Shown here: one piece after another, positions 6,913-14,276 of the stretch | How positions within the stretch are numbered: the first letter of the stretch is position 1 | Layout: each line of letters begins with the position of its first letter | Assembly: GCA_028715095.1 (NCBI GenBank) | Contig: JAQUSM010000005.1 | Location: forward strand, 1 to 18,613 | Direction: 5' to 3' | Length of the DNA stretch: 18,613 nt | DNA from: Candidatus Omnitrophota bacterium | GTDB lineage: Bacteria; Omnitrophota; Gorgyraeia; Gygaellales; Profunditerraquicolaceae | Translations under genes and position numbers: made by a program | The notes under the pieces: generated by a model | The model's input: the letters and a program-made list of their open reading frames with translations, nothing else | Databases searched by the model: none | What the model was told of the DNA's origin: nothing

Positions 6913-8121
6913 ATGTTCAATTCGATTTCCGAAATAATTGAAGATTTAAAAGCGGGAAAGATGGTTATCGTAGTTGATGACGAAGACCGCGAGAATGAGG
7001 GCGACCTGATAATGGCGGCTTCGTTTGTTAAGCCCGAAGATATAAATTTTATGGCTAAGTTTGGCCGCGGGCTTATTTGCGTACCTATGGAGGAGGAGAG
7101 GCTGCGTTTGCTCGAGCTTGATCCTATGTTAAAGAATACCCTGCAGACCAATGCGGAAGATCCTTTTAAGACTGCCTGGATGATTTCTGTTGATGCCGCC
7201 AAGGGGGTAACTACGGGGATCTCTGCTTATGACCGGGCCAGGACAATTGAGGTTTTAATTAACAGCCAAAGCAGGCCGGAAGAGCTGGCACGGCCAGGGC
7301 ATATTTTTCCTTTACGAAGCCGCCGAGGCGGTGTTTTAGTCAGGGCAGGGCATACTGAAGCAAGCCTGGATTTGATGCGCCTGGCCGGTCTTTATCCGGC
7401 AGGAGTGATTTGCGAGATTATGAATGATGATGGTTCTATGGCCCGGCTGCCGCAACTCATGGAGTTTGCCAGGAAACATAATTTAAAGATTTGTACCATT
7501 GCCAGCCTTATTGAATACCGCCGCAGGAAGGAAAAACTGGTTGAAGCTGTAGTGGAGACCAAGCTTCCTACAAAATTTGGTGAGTTCAGGTTAATTATGT
7601 ATCGGGATAAGACTAACAGCCAGACGCATATAGCGCTTTGTATGGGCAGCTGGTCAGACGAAGCGATATTGGTGCGTGTACATTCGGAGTGTTTGACCGG
7701 GGATGTTTTTGGTTCATTGCGTTGCGATTGCGGCAGGCAATTAGAGAGGGCTATGCAGATTATCTCCCTTGAGAAAAAAGGGGTAATTCTTTATATGAAC
7801 CAGGAGGGCAGGGGTATCGGCCTGGTGGAGAAAATGCGTGCTTATAACCTTCAGGATAAAGGCATGGATACTGTTGAGGCAAATGAAGCGTTAGGGCATA
7901 AGGCTGACCTGCGCGATTATGGTATCGGCGCCCAGATCCTTGTAGACTTAGGGATTAAACAGATAAGATTGCTGACTAATAACCCGCGCAAGATTGTCGG
8001 CCTGGAAGGTTATGGCCTGAAGGTTTTTGAACGGGTGCCTTTGGAGATAGAGCCTAACGCAGAGAATTATAAATATCTTAAAACAAAGAAAGAGAAATTG
8101 GGGCATCATTTAGACATTTAA
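6913..8121 (+). CDS. ribBA: Bifunctional 3,4-dihydroxy-2-butanone-4-phosphate synthase / GTP cyclohydrolase II
   Basis: A 402-residue fusion that supplies both precursors of riboflavin. The N-terminal half (about 1-200) is DHBP synthase, acting on ribulose 5-phosphate, with the acidic loop DDEDRENEGD (22-31) and GHTEASLDL (146-154). The C-terminal half (about 205-400) is GTP cyclohydrolase II, with zinc ligands C260, C271 and C273 in SECLTGDVFGSLRCDC and the motif NQEGRGIG (296-303). Both halves keep their catalytic motifs, unlike some RibBA proteins with one dead domain. A GAGG Shine-Dalgarno (6901-6904) lies 8 bp ahead of the ATG, just after the riboswitch terminator. Expression should fall when FMN is abundant. 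Confidence 0.97.
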   Translation: MFNSISEIIEDLKAGKMVIVVDDEDRENEGDLIMAASFVKPEDINFMAKFGRGLICVPMEEERLRLLELDPMLKNTLQTNAEDPFKTAWMISVDAAKGVTTGISAYDRARTIEVLINSQSRPEELARPGHIFPLRSRRGGVLVRAGHTEASLDLMRLAGLYPAGVICEIMNDDGSMARLPQLMEFARKHNLKICTIASLIEYRRRKEKLVEAVVETKLPTKFGEFRLIMYRDKTNSQTHIALCMGSWSDEAILVRVHSECLTGDVFGSLRCDCGRQLERAMQIISLEKKGVILYMNQEGRGIGLVEKMRAYNLQDKGMDTVEANEALGHKADLRDYGIGAQILVDLGIKQIRLLTNNPRKIVGLEGYGLKVFERVPLEIEPNAENYKYLKTKKEKLGHHLDI

Positions 8122-8140
8122 AAAGAGAAGGGAGAGAAAG

Positions 8141-8608
8141 ATGGTAAAAGTGATCGAGGGTAATTTACTGGCAAAAGGAAAATCTTTTGGGCTGGTGGCT
8201 TCCCGGTTTAATGATTTTATGACCAAGGAGCTGGTAAGCGGATGTATCGATACATTGGTAAGGCATGGCGCAGATGATAAAAATATTACCGTGGCTTGGG
8301 TCCCCGGGGCCTTTGAGGTTCCGATGGTCGCGCAAAAAATGGCTAAAACTAAATCATTTGACGCCTTGATTTGTTTGGGGACGGTTATTCGCGGGGCGAC
8401 TCCGCATTTTGATTATATCGCTTCTGAAGTGGCAAAAGGCGTAGCCAAAGTTTCTCTGGATAGCGGCATTCCGGTTATCTTTGGTATTATTACCGCAGAT
8501 AGTATTGAGCAGGCAGTAGAGCGCGCAGGTTCTAAAGATGGCAATAAGGGCCGCGATGCCGCGCTTTCGGCTATTGAAATGGTGAATTTAACAGGGCAGT
8601 TAAAATAA
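8141..8608 (+). CDS. ribH: 6,7-dimethyl-8-ribityllumazine synthase
   Basis: A 155-residue lumazine synthase that condenses the RibD product with dihydroxybutanone phosphate; family members assemble into pentamers or capsids. Key residues are SRFN (21-24), GAFE (57-60), TVIRGATPHFDY with catalytic H89, and the phosphate-binding stretch near R128 and K135 (RAGSKDGNKGRDAA). A strong Shine-Dalgarno (AAGGGAG, 8128-8134) lies 6 bp before the ATG, 19 bp after ribBA. nusB starts 3 bp after the stop, the widespread ribH-nusB pairing. Confidence 0.97.
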   Translation: MVKVIEGNLLAKGKSFGLVASRFNDFMTKELVSGCIDTLVRHGADDKNITVAWVPGAFEVPMVAQKMAKTKSFDALICLGTVIRGATPHFDYIASEVAKGVAKVSLDSGIPVIFGIITADSIEQAVERAGSKDGNKGRDAALSAIEMVNLTGQLK

Positions 8609-8611
8609 CCC

Positions 8612-9028
8612 ATGCGAAAACGGACTAAGGCTCGTGAATATGTATTGCAAATGCTCTACCAGGCGGACATCACCCGGGGCAGTTGGCAGGATATACTGGA
8701 CAGTTTTTGGTTATCTAATGACCAGGAAAATATTTCTGCTGAACTTAAGGATTTTTCCGCAGAACTGCTTAAGGGGGTAGTCGAGCATATGCAGGAGATT
8801 GATGAAAAGATCAGCAAATATGCGGCAAACTGGAAGCTTGAACGCATGGCTTTTGTCGACCGCAATATTATGCGTTTAGGTTGTTTTGAACTTATTTTCC
8901 GCGAGGATATCCCTCCGAAAGTAACGATAAATGAAGCAGTGGAACTGGCCAAGAAATATTCCGGATCTGAATCTGGCAAGTTTGTCAATGCCATATTGGA
9001 CCAAATTAAAATCGAAAAGGAAAAGTAG
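8612..9028 (+). CDS. nusB: Transcription antitermination factor NusB
   Basis: A 138-residue all-helical RNA-binding protein. With NusE (S10) it binds boxA in rRNA leaders and promotes processive antitermination. The N-terminus RTKAREYVLQMLYQAD and the C-terminal block FREDIPPKVTINEAVELAKKYSG and KFVNAILDQI are diagnostic. The start lies 3 bp after the ribH stop with no clear Shine-Dalgarno, so it is probably coupled to ribH translation. Its place inside a riboswitch-controlled riboflavin operon means its level may partly follow FMN supply unless another promoter exists. Confidence 0.95.
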   Translation: MRKRTKAREYVLQMLYQADITRGSWQDILDSFWLSNDQENISAELKDFSAELLKGVVEHMQEIDEKISKYAANWKLERMAFVDRNIMRLGCFELIFREDIPPKVTINEAVELAKKYSGSESGKFVNAILDQIKIEKEK

Positions 9029-9100
9029 CCTTACGCCTTTTTGTACCAGAAGATTAAAAAGTGTAAGGGTCTAATGGATAAACAAGAAGGAAGGTGCGGG

Positions 9101-9916
9101 GTGAAATACGCTGATTTACATGTGCATACCTCCAGGAGCGACGGCACTTTTACGCCTGAACAATTAGTTAAGGAAGGTCTTGCCCGCGGGTTTTCGGCGA
9201 TCGCCATAACCGATCATGATACTATAGAGGCTATCCCTCAGGCCCAGGCAGCGGCGCAGGGCACGGATTTAGAGGTTATCCCCGGTATTGAGTTGACCGC
9301 GCAATATGAAAGCCAGGAGATTCACATCCTCGGCTATTTTATAGATTACAAGAATGAAGCATTGCTTGATAAATTAAAAACAGTTCAGCTTAATCGTATT
9401 GAACGAATTTATAAAATTGTAAATAATTTAGGAGAACAGGGGGTAAACCTTAACCCTCAGTCTGTTTTTGATATTTCCGGGAAAGGCACCGCAGGCAGGA
9501 TGCATATTGCCCGGGCATTAGTTAAAGAGGGCTGGGTTGCTACTACCGCTGAAGCTTTCCGTAAATACATAGGGGATAAATCTCCGGCATATGCTTTAGG
9601 GTTTAATCTTTCTCCTCTTGAGGCGATAAACCTGATTAAGGGTGCCGGAGGCTTGGCTGTTTTGGCGCATCCGTATATACTGCATAATGACGCATTGATT
9701 GATGAATTTTGCGGTTATGGATTAGAAGGTATAGAGGTTTATTATCCCGAGCATTCCCAGTCTATGGTTAATTTCTACCTGGATCTGGCTAAAAAACTTA
9801 ACCTCTTGGTTACCGGAGGCTCGGATTTCCACGGCAGCGTAAAACCTGAAATAAAATTAGGGGCAATTAAGATACCTATTGAACTGGTGGAGAAATTACG
9901 CCAGAGTAAAAGATGA
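9101..9916 (+). CDS. PHP-domain phosphoesterase (RNase AM/YciV-like)
   Basis: A 271-residue member of the polymerase and histidinol phosphatase (PHP) superfamily. The metal-binding residues are in place: DLHVHTSRSDG (H7, H9, D14), ITDHDT (D38, H39, D40), PGIELTA (E64), EIHILGYF (H75), LAHP (H190) and GGSDFHG (D242, H244). The nearest characterised relatives are E. coli YciV/RNase AM and 3',5'-nucleoside bisphosphate phosphatases, so RNA end processing or pAp breakdown is plausible but not shown. I chose the GTG at 9101 because an AAGGAAGG Shine-Dalgarno (9087-9094) sits 6 bp upstream and the protein then begins at the family's usual point. The ATG at 9074, also with a short Shine-Dalgarno (AAGGG), is the alternative. 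The stop overlaps ribD by 4 bp. Confidence 0.88.
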   Translation: MKYADLHVHTSRSDGTFTPEQLVKEGLARGFSAIAITDHDTIEAIPQAQAAAQGTDLEVIPGIELTAQYESQEIHILGYFIDYKNEALLDKLKTVQLNRIERIYKIVNNLGEQGVNLNPQSVFDISGKGTAGRMHIARALVKEGWVATTAEAFRKYIGDKSPAYALGFNLSPLEAINLIKGAGGLAVLAHPYILHNDALIDEFCGYGLEGIEVYYPEHSQSMVNFYLDLAKKLNLLVTGGSDFHGSVKPEIKLGAIKIPIELVEKLRQSKR

Positions 9917-11007
9917 TTAAGAAAACTGATGAATATTATATGGGGCTGGCTTTAAGGCTGGCTCTTAAAGCCAAGGGCAAGACTTCTCCTAATCCTTTAG
10001 TAGGCGCCTTGGTAGTAAAAGACGGCAAGATTATCGGTAAGGGGTTTCATGCTAAAGCCGGACTGGCGCATGCCGAGATCGTCGCTATGGATGAAGCGGG
10101 AAAGAAAGCAAAAGGGGCAAGTTTGTATGTTACGCTTGAGCCGTGCACGCATACCGGCCGCACCCCGCCTTGTGTTAACCGTATAATCCAAAGCGGCATA
10201 AAAGAGGTGGTTGTCGGCATGATAGATCCCAACCCTTTGAATAACGGAAAAGGCATTTTGCTGCTTAAACAAAATAATATTAAGGTAAGGTTTGGAATAT
10301 TAAGCGAGCAGTTAGAAAAGATTAACGCCATTTTCATAAAATATATTACCGCCGGCATCCCTTTTATTACGGTTAAAGTGGCGCAATCCCTTGACGGCCG
10401 TATCGCTACTTTTACCGGTGATTCCAAATGGATCACTTCTGATAAGTCACGCCTTTTCGCGCACAATATACGCAAGGATTATGACGCGATTATGGTCGGG
10501 GTAAATACGGTCTTGCGGGATAATCCCCGTCTTAATGCCGTCTCGCCGCAGAAACAGTTAATCAAAATAATTATAGACAGTAATTTGAGCACGCCCGAGA
10601 ATTCCAATATTTTCTCAGAGGCAAGCAGGGTAATTATTGTAACTTTGCCGAGCAAGCCCGGGCAGGAGACAGAAAACCGTAAGAGCCTTGCGGCAAAAGC
10701 TACAATACTTGAGGTTAAAGAAAAGGAAGGCCAGGTTAATTTGCGCGATGCCCTTAAAAAATTATCCCGGTTACAAATCAGCAATATTATTGTTGAAGGC
10801 GGAGGCACTCTTGTCGGCTCGCTCTTTGATGAAAGGCTGGTAGACAGGATATTGTTCTTTATCAGCCCTAAGATTATCGGAGGCAAGGACGCGGTTTCAT
10901 CGGTAATGGGTAAAGGGGTCAAGCGCGCAGACCAGGCAATAAAACTCGGCCAGGCGAAGATCCGGCGTTTAGGTGAAGACCTGCTCATTGAGGCAAATAT
11001 CAGATAA
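9913..11007 (+). CDS. ribD: Bifunctional riboflavin deaminase/reductase
   Basis: A 364-residue two-domain enzyme that deaminates the pyrimidine ring and reduces the ribosyl chain in riboflavin synthesis. The N-terminal cytidine-deaminase-type domain (about 1-145) has zinc ligands H53 (in HAE), C78 and C87 (EPCTHTGRTPPC), with catalytic E55. The C-terminal reductase domain (about 150-364) shows KVAQSLDGRIA, SKWITS, GVNTVLRDNPRL and VEGGGTLVGSL, all typical of RibD/RibG. The ATG overlaps the stop of the PHP gene by 4 bp. The stop is immediately followed by ribE with no spacer, so the three genes are coupled. Confidence 0.96.
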   Translation: MIKKTDEYYMGLALRLALKAKGKTSPNPLVGALVVKDGKIIGKGFHAKAGLAHAEIVAMDEAGKKAKGASLYVTLEPCTHTGRTPPCVNRIIQSGIKEVVVGMIDPNPLNNGKGILLLKQNNIKVRFGILSEQLEKINAIFIKYITAGIPFITVKVAQSLDGRIATFTGDSKWITSDKSRLFAHNIRKDYDAIMVGVNTVLRDNPRLNAVSPQKQLIKIIIDSNLSTPENSNIFSEASRVIIVTLPSKPGQETENRKSLAAKATILEVKEKEGQVNLRDALKKLSRLQISNIIVEGGGTLVGSLFDERLVDRILFFISPKIIGGKDAVSSVMGKGVKRADQAIKLGQAKIRRLGEDLLIEANIR

Positions 11008-11583
11008 ATGTTTACCGGCATAGTTGAGGAATTAGGCAAAGTTAAAAGAGTGATGCGTCAAGGCAGGGTTATGGTGCTTGAGATTTTAGCGCTTAAAACC
11101 CTTCAAGATGCCAGGGTTGGAGACAGTATTGCGGTTAACGGAGTTTGCCTGACGGTAACCTCTTTTAATAAAGATTTATTTAGTTTTGAAGTTATGGCTG
11201 AAACTTCAGAGAAAACAAACCTTGGTTTACTTAGGGCAGGCGAGAAAGTAAACCTTGAGCGCAGCCTTAGGCTTGGAGATAAGGTGTCCGGGCATTTTGT
11301 CACCGGGCATATTGATTGTTTGGGTTTGATACGCAGGAAGGGCTTGCGTAACGGGAATTTGGCATTTGAAATTGCAATCCCGGCAAGTTTTATACGCTAC
11401 TACCTGCCTAAGGGCTCGATATCCCTGGACGGGATAAGCCTGACTTTAGCAGACAGGCGTACGAATCTCATCAGTGTTTTTGTTATTCCTCATACCCTCA
11501 AGAACACAACTTTAGGTTTTAAGGGCCCTTCTGACAAGTTGAATGTAGAGTTCGACATCCTCGCTAAAAGAACCGCTGTCTAG
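11008..11583 (+). CDS. ribE: Riboflavin synthase, alpha chain
   Basis: A 191-residue enzyme that dismutates two lumazine molecules to riboflavin. It shows the family's internal duplication. Repeat 1 is MFTGIVEELG, GDSIAVNGVCLTV and GDKVSGHFVTGHID. Repeat 2 is PKGSISLDGISLTLA and VFVIPHTLKNTTLG. The length is slightly short for the family but both lumazine-binding repeats are complete. It starts on the base after the ribD stop and is the last gene of the operon. No convincing intrinsic terminator follows. The symbol ribE follows common use for the alpha-type synthase; in E. coli the same enzyme is called ribC. Confidence 0.95.
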   Translation: MFTGIVEELGKVKRVMRQGRVMVLEILALKTLQDARVGDSIAVNGVCLTVTSFNKDLFSFEVMAETSEKTNLGLLRAGEKVNLERSLRLGDKVSGHFVTGHIDCLGLIRRKGLRNGNLAFEIAIPASFIRYYLPKGSISLDGISLTLADRRTNLISVFVIPHTLKNTTLGFKGPSDKLNVEFDILAKRTAV

Positions 11584-11595
11584 TTTTTTCTGTTA

Positions 11596-11624
11596 TTGCG
11601 TAAGCTATAAATCTTTGGTATACT
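11596..11624 (+). promoter_or_regulatory. Probable promoter of tRNA-Pro
   Basis: An extended -10, TGG followed by TATACT (11619-11624), lies 17 bp after a weak -35-like TTGCGT (11596-11601). The predicted start near 11631 would give a tRNA leader of about 59 nt. It is the best candidate between ribE and the tRNA, but the -35 match is poor. Confidence 0.5.
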
Positions 11625-11644
11625 ATTTTAATTAGGCATCTTAT

Positions 11645-11678
11645 GGCACCCCGCGCAGAAAGGAATTGCGCGGGTGCC
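11645..11678 (+). other. Stable hairpin in the tRNA-Pro leader
   Basis: GGCACC and CGCGC (11645-11656) pair with GCGCG and GGTGCC (11668-11678), giving 11 pairs with one bulged C and an 11-nt loop containing AGGAA. It ends 11 bp before the mature tRNA. No U run follows, so it is not a standard terminator for ribE; a role in tRNA leader processing is possible but unproven. Confidence 0.65.
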
Positions 11679-11689
11679 GTGCTTGTGCA

Positions 11690-11763
11690 CGGGGCGTGGC
11701 TCAGTTTGGTAGAGCGCAGCGTTCGGGACGCTGAGGTCACAGGTTCAAGTCCTGTCGCCCCGA
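11690..11763 (+). tRNA. tRNA-Pro (anticodon CGG)
   Basis: A full cloverleaf of 74 nt. The 7-bp acceptor stem is CGGGGCG with CGCCCCG. The D arm stem is GCTC/GAGC. The anticodon stem is CAGCG/CGCTG with loop TTCGGGA, placing CGG at 11724-11726. A 5-nt variable loop and T arm ACAGG/CCTGT with loop TTCAAGT follow. The C1-G72 pair and A73 are typical proline identity features. The genome does not encode CCA after A73 (CTT follows), so the end must be added enzymatically; a CCA-type nucleotidyltransferase is encoded at 16308. Confidence 0.97.
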
Positions 11764-11772
11764 CTTAAATGA

Positions 11773-11954
11773 GCGGACACTTTATGGAGCGTAAGCGACA
11801 TAAAGTGCAGGCGAAGCCGTCCGCGAATTTAATACTTGCGAACAAGGTGAGCAAGTATTAAAACAGCGTAAGGCCGTCTGCGAGTTAATCCCGTTATCTG
11901 CGAGCGGTATTTGGTGTGTTGCATCAAAGTACCGCGAAGCGGTTAGATAACGGG
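11773..11954. repeat. Cluster of three long inverted repeats after tRNA-Pro
   Basis: This gene-free stretch is almost fully structured. Hairpin A pairs CACTTTATG (11778-11786) with CATAAAGTG (11799-11807), and GCGGA/TCCGC (11773-11777, 11820-11824) can close it from outside. Hairpin B is a perfect 12-bp stem, TTTAATACTTGC (11828-11839) with GCAAGTATTAAA (11851-11862). Hairpin C pairs CCCGTTATCT (11890-11899) with AGATAACGGG (11945-11954) and encloses GCGGTA/TACCGC plus a further 7-bp stem. The linkers after A and B are related (11808-11826 and 11864-11883, sharing CCGTC-Y-GCGA). GCGTAAG recurs at 11789 and 11866 and also at 11598. No stem is followed by a U tract. Confidence 0.8.
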
Positions 11955-11968
11955 AGATAGCTTAGGCT

Positions 11969-12262
11969 ATGATAAAGCAACTGCATATTTATTATTCAGG
12001 CAGGGTACAAGGCATAGGTTTCCGTTATACCGTGCAGGATATTGCCAATTCCTTGAAACTCTGCGGCTGGGTAAAAAATTTAAACGACGGCCGCGTAGAA
12101 GTATTGGCGGAAGCCGAAGAAGATACTTTGAATAATTTTCTCGAACAAGTCAACCAGCATTTTTCCCGTTATATTGAAGAAGCAAATACTGAATGGCAGC
12201 CCGGCTGCCTGCCTACCGAAAGACAAAGCGGAAATTCCCGCAGTTTTCAAATTAAATTCTAG
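11969..12262 (+). CDS. acyP: Acylphosphatase
   Basis: A 97-residue small enzyme that hydrolyses acyl phosphates. The family signature YYSGRVQGIGFRYTVQ contains the phosphate-binding arginine R19, and GWVKNLNDGRVEV contains the catalytic asparagine N37. The length matches the ferredoxin-like acylphosphatase fold. Only a weak AGG lies before the ATG. It is the first gene of the third + strand block and ends 19 bp before ligA. The C-terminal region is somewhat divergent from typical acylphosphatases but both active-site residues are kept. Confidence 0.93.
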   Translation: MIKQLHIYYSGRVQGIGFRYTVQDIANSLKLCGWVKNLNDGRVEVLAEAEEDTLNNFLEQVNQHFSRYIEEANTEWQPGCLPTERQSGNSRSFQIKF

Positions 12263-12281
12263 TCTTTATTGAATTGCTAAA

Positions 12282-14276
12282 ATGACTATTCAAATCAAAA
12301 AAGAGATTGAGCTGATAAAAGAAAAGATAAGAAAACATGATTATTCTTATTATGTTTTAAGCCAGCCGCTTGTTTCCGATAAAGAATACGATGATTTAAT
12401 GCTCAGGCTACAGTTGCTTGAAGGCCAGTATCCGCAGTTTCGCACTGATGATTCTCCCAGCCAGCGCCTGAGTTCGGGTATAAGCCCGGGTTTTAAGACC
12501 GTAAAACACAAAGTTGGAATGTTCTCGCTGGATAATACCTACTCTATTGATGAATTAGCCAGCTGGGATGAACGTGTGCGCAAGGGTTTAGGTAATGAGC
12601 GTATTTATGAGTATGTGGTTGAGCTTAAAATTGACGGGGTAAGCGCCAACTTGACTTATTCAAAAGGCAAGCTTATTGTAGGGGCAACGCGCGGAGATGG
12701 GCAGATGGGCGAAGACGTGACCGCAAACATAAAAACAATCCGCCCTATTCCTTTAGTTCTGGCGGGTAAAGATATCCCGGATTTTATTGAAATCCGCGGT
12801 GAGGTATATATGGAGAAGAAAGACTTTTCGCAGGTTAACAAGGAGCGCGTGGATAATGGCGAGGTTTTATTTGCCAATCCCCGCAATGCTACCAGCGGTT
12901 CTTTAAAATTGCTGGATAGCAGCATTGTCGCCAAAAGGCACCTTAATTTCTTCGCGCATTCTTTGGGCGCATATCAGAACCATTCCATAAATACTCAATG
13001 GGATTTTTTGACCAGGCTTAAGGGGTGGGGGGTGCGCACAAACACGCATTCTGCGCTTTGCCGTAATATAAATGAAGTAATCGCTTATTGTAATATGTGG
13101 CAACAGAGGCGCGACGAGCTAAGCTATGAAATTGACGGGGTAGTGGTTAAACTAAATGACCTTGCTCAACAGAAGGATCTCGGTTTTACCGCTAAAAGCC
13201 CGCGTTGGGCAGTGGCCTATAAGTTTGCTGCCCGGCAGGCAACTACTGAATTAATTTCAATTAAAGTCAATGTCGGCCGCACAGGAGTAATTACTCCAAC
13301 GGCTGAACTTAAACCGGTGGAGTGTTCCGGGGTGGTTATCAGCAACGCTACTTTGCATAATTTTGATGAGATAGAGAGGCTGGGGCTGCGGGAAGGCGAC
13401 CGGGTGCTCATTGAGCGCGCCGGAGATGTAATCCCGAAAGTGGTAAAAGTGGTGGAGCAAAAAGGCAGGAAGCCTTATAATATCCCTGTAAAATGCCCTG
13501 CCTGCGGGGAGAAGATTGTTAAAGAAAAAGAAGAGGATGTGGCTTATCGCTGTATTAATTCTGATTGCCCCGCGCAGCTGGAGCGGGCGCTTTTACATTT
13601 CGCCAGCCGTGATGCCCTGGATATTGAGGGGATGGGTGAGGCGGTAATCAACCAGCTGGTAAGTTTAAAACTGCTCAAAAGTTTAGCGGATGTTTATAAG
13701 CTTAAGCTGGAGAATTTATTAAAGCTGGAGTTGTTTAAGGAAAAGAAGGCTAATAATTTATTAAGCTCCATTGAAAAAAGCAAGCAGCAGCCTTTGGCGC
13801 GGCTGATTTTTGCTTTGGGTATACGTCATGTGGGGCAGAAAGCCGCATATACATTGGCCGAAGAATTTTCCGATATGCAAAAACTTATGCAGGCAAGATT
13901 GGAGGATTTAGACAGTATCCCGGAGATAGGCCAGGTTATGGCAGGGTCTATTTTGAACTATTTTAATCTTAAGCAAACCCGTAAGCTGATCCAGGATTTA
14001 AAAGATGCCGGAGTCAACATGCGCCAACTGCCCGGAAACTTCAAGATTAATAAATTAACGGGCAAGACGGTAGTTTTTACCGGAGAGCTGACCGGATTTT
14101 CACGCTCCGAAGCAGAAGAGCTGGTGCGCCGTTCTAAGGGTATGCCGGGTTCCAGTATAAGCAGCAAGACTGATATAGTGGTAGCAGGAGTAAACGCAGG
14201 GACAAAATTTAATAAAGCCAGGCAGCTGGGGGTAAAGATTATTAGCGAAAAAGAATTCAGGGAGATGATCAGATGA
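12282..14276 (+). CDS. ligA: NAD-dependent DNA ligase
   Basis: A 664-residue replicative ligase that seals nicks using NAD. Domains run in the standard order. Domain Ia binds NMN (HDYSYYVLSQPLVSDKEYDDL, about 19-39). The adenylation domain has the nucleophile K116 in LKIDG, plus IRGEVYM (171-177) and EIDGVVVK (283-290). An OB fold follows, then a zinc finger with C405, C408, C424 and C429, helix-hairpin-helix repeats (about 440-580), and a C-terminal BRCT domain (about 590-664). Length is normal for the family. In BRCT, the usual Gly-Gly pair reads K619-G620, followed by M-P. No Shine-Dalgarno is visible at the ATG. The stop overlaps the next gene by 4 bp. Confidence 0.97.
   Translation: MTIQIKKEIELIKEKIRKHDYSYYVLSQPLVSDKEYDDLMLRLQLLEGQYPQFRTDDSPSQRLSSGISPGFKTVKHKVGMFSLDNTYSIDELASWDERVRKGLGNERIYEYVVELKIDGVSANLTYSKGKLIVGATRGDGQMGEDVTANIKTIRPIPLVLAGKDIPDFIEIRGEVYMEKKDFSQVNKERVDNGEVLFANPRNATSGSLKLLDSSIVAKRHLNFFAHSLGAYQNHSINTQWDFLTRLKGWGVRTNTHSALCRNINEVIAYCNMWQQRRDELSYEIDGVVVKLNDLAQQKDLGFTAKSPRWAVAYKFAARQATTELISIKVNVGRTGVITPTAELKPVECSGVVISNATLHNFDEIERLGLREGDRVLIERAGDVIPKVVKVVEQKGRKPYNIPVKCPACGEKIVKEKEEDVAYRCINSDCPAQLERALLHFASRDALDIEGMGEAVINQLVSLKLLKSLADVYKLKLENLLKLELFKEKKANNLLSSIEKSKQQPLARLIFALGIRHVGQKAAYTLAEEFSDMQKLMQARLEDLDSIPEIGQVMAGSILNYFNLKQTRKLIQDLKDAGVNMRQLPGNFKINKLTGKTVVFTGELTGFSRSEAEELVRRSKGMPGSSISSKTDIVVAGVNAGTKFNKARQLGVKIISEKEFREMIR

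Noticed and set aside
11565..11590. Intrinsic terminator right after ribE (T-rich TAGTTTTTTC)
   Set aside because: Only a weak AU stem with a G-U pair can be drawn and it includes the stop codon region; not convincing.
11773..11954. CRISPR array
   Set aside because: The inverted repeats differ from each other, spacing is irregular, there are too few repeat units and no cas genes.
11904..11968. Promoter for acyP-ligA within hairpin C (TTGCAT with TAGATA)
   Set aside because: The spacer is about 19 bp and both boxes are poor and lie inside stem sequences; not strong enough to list.
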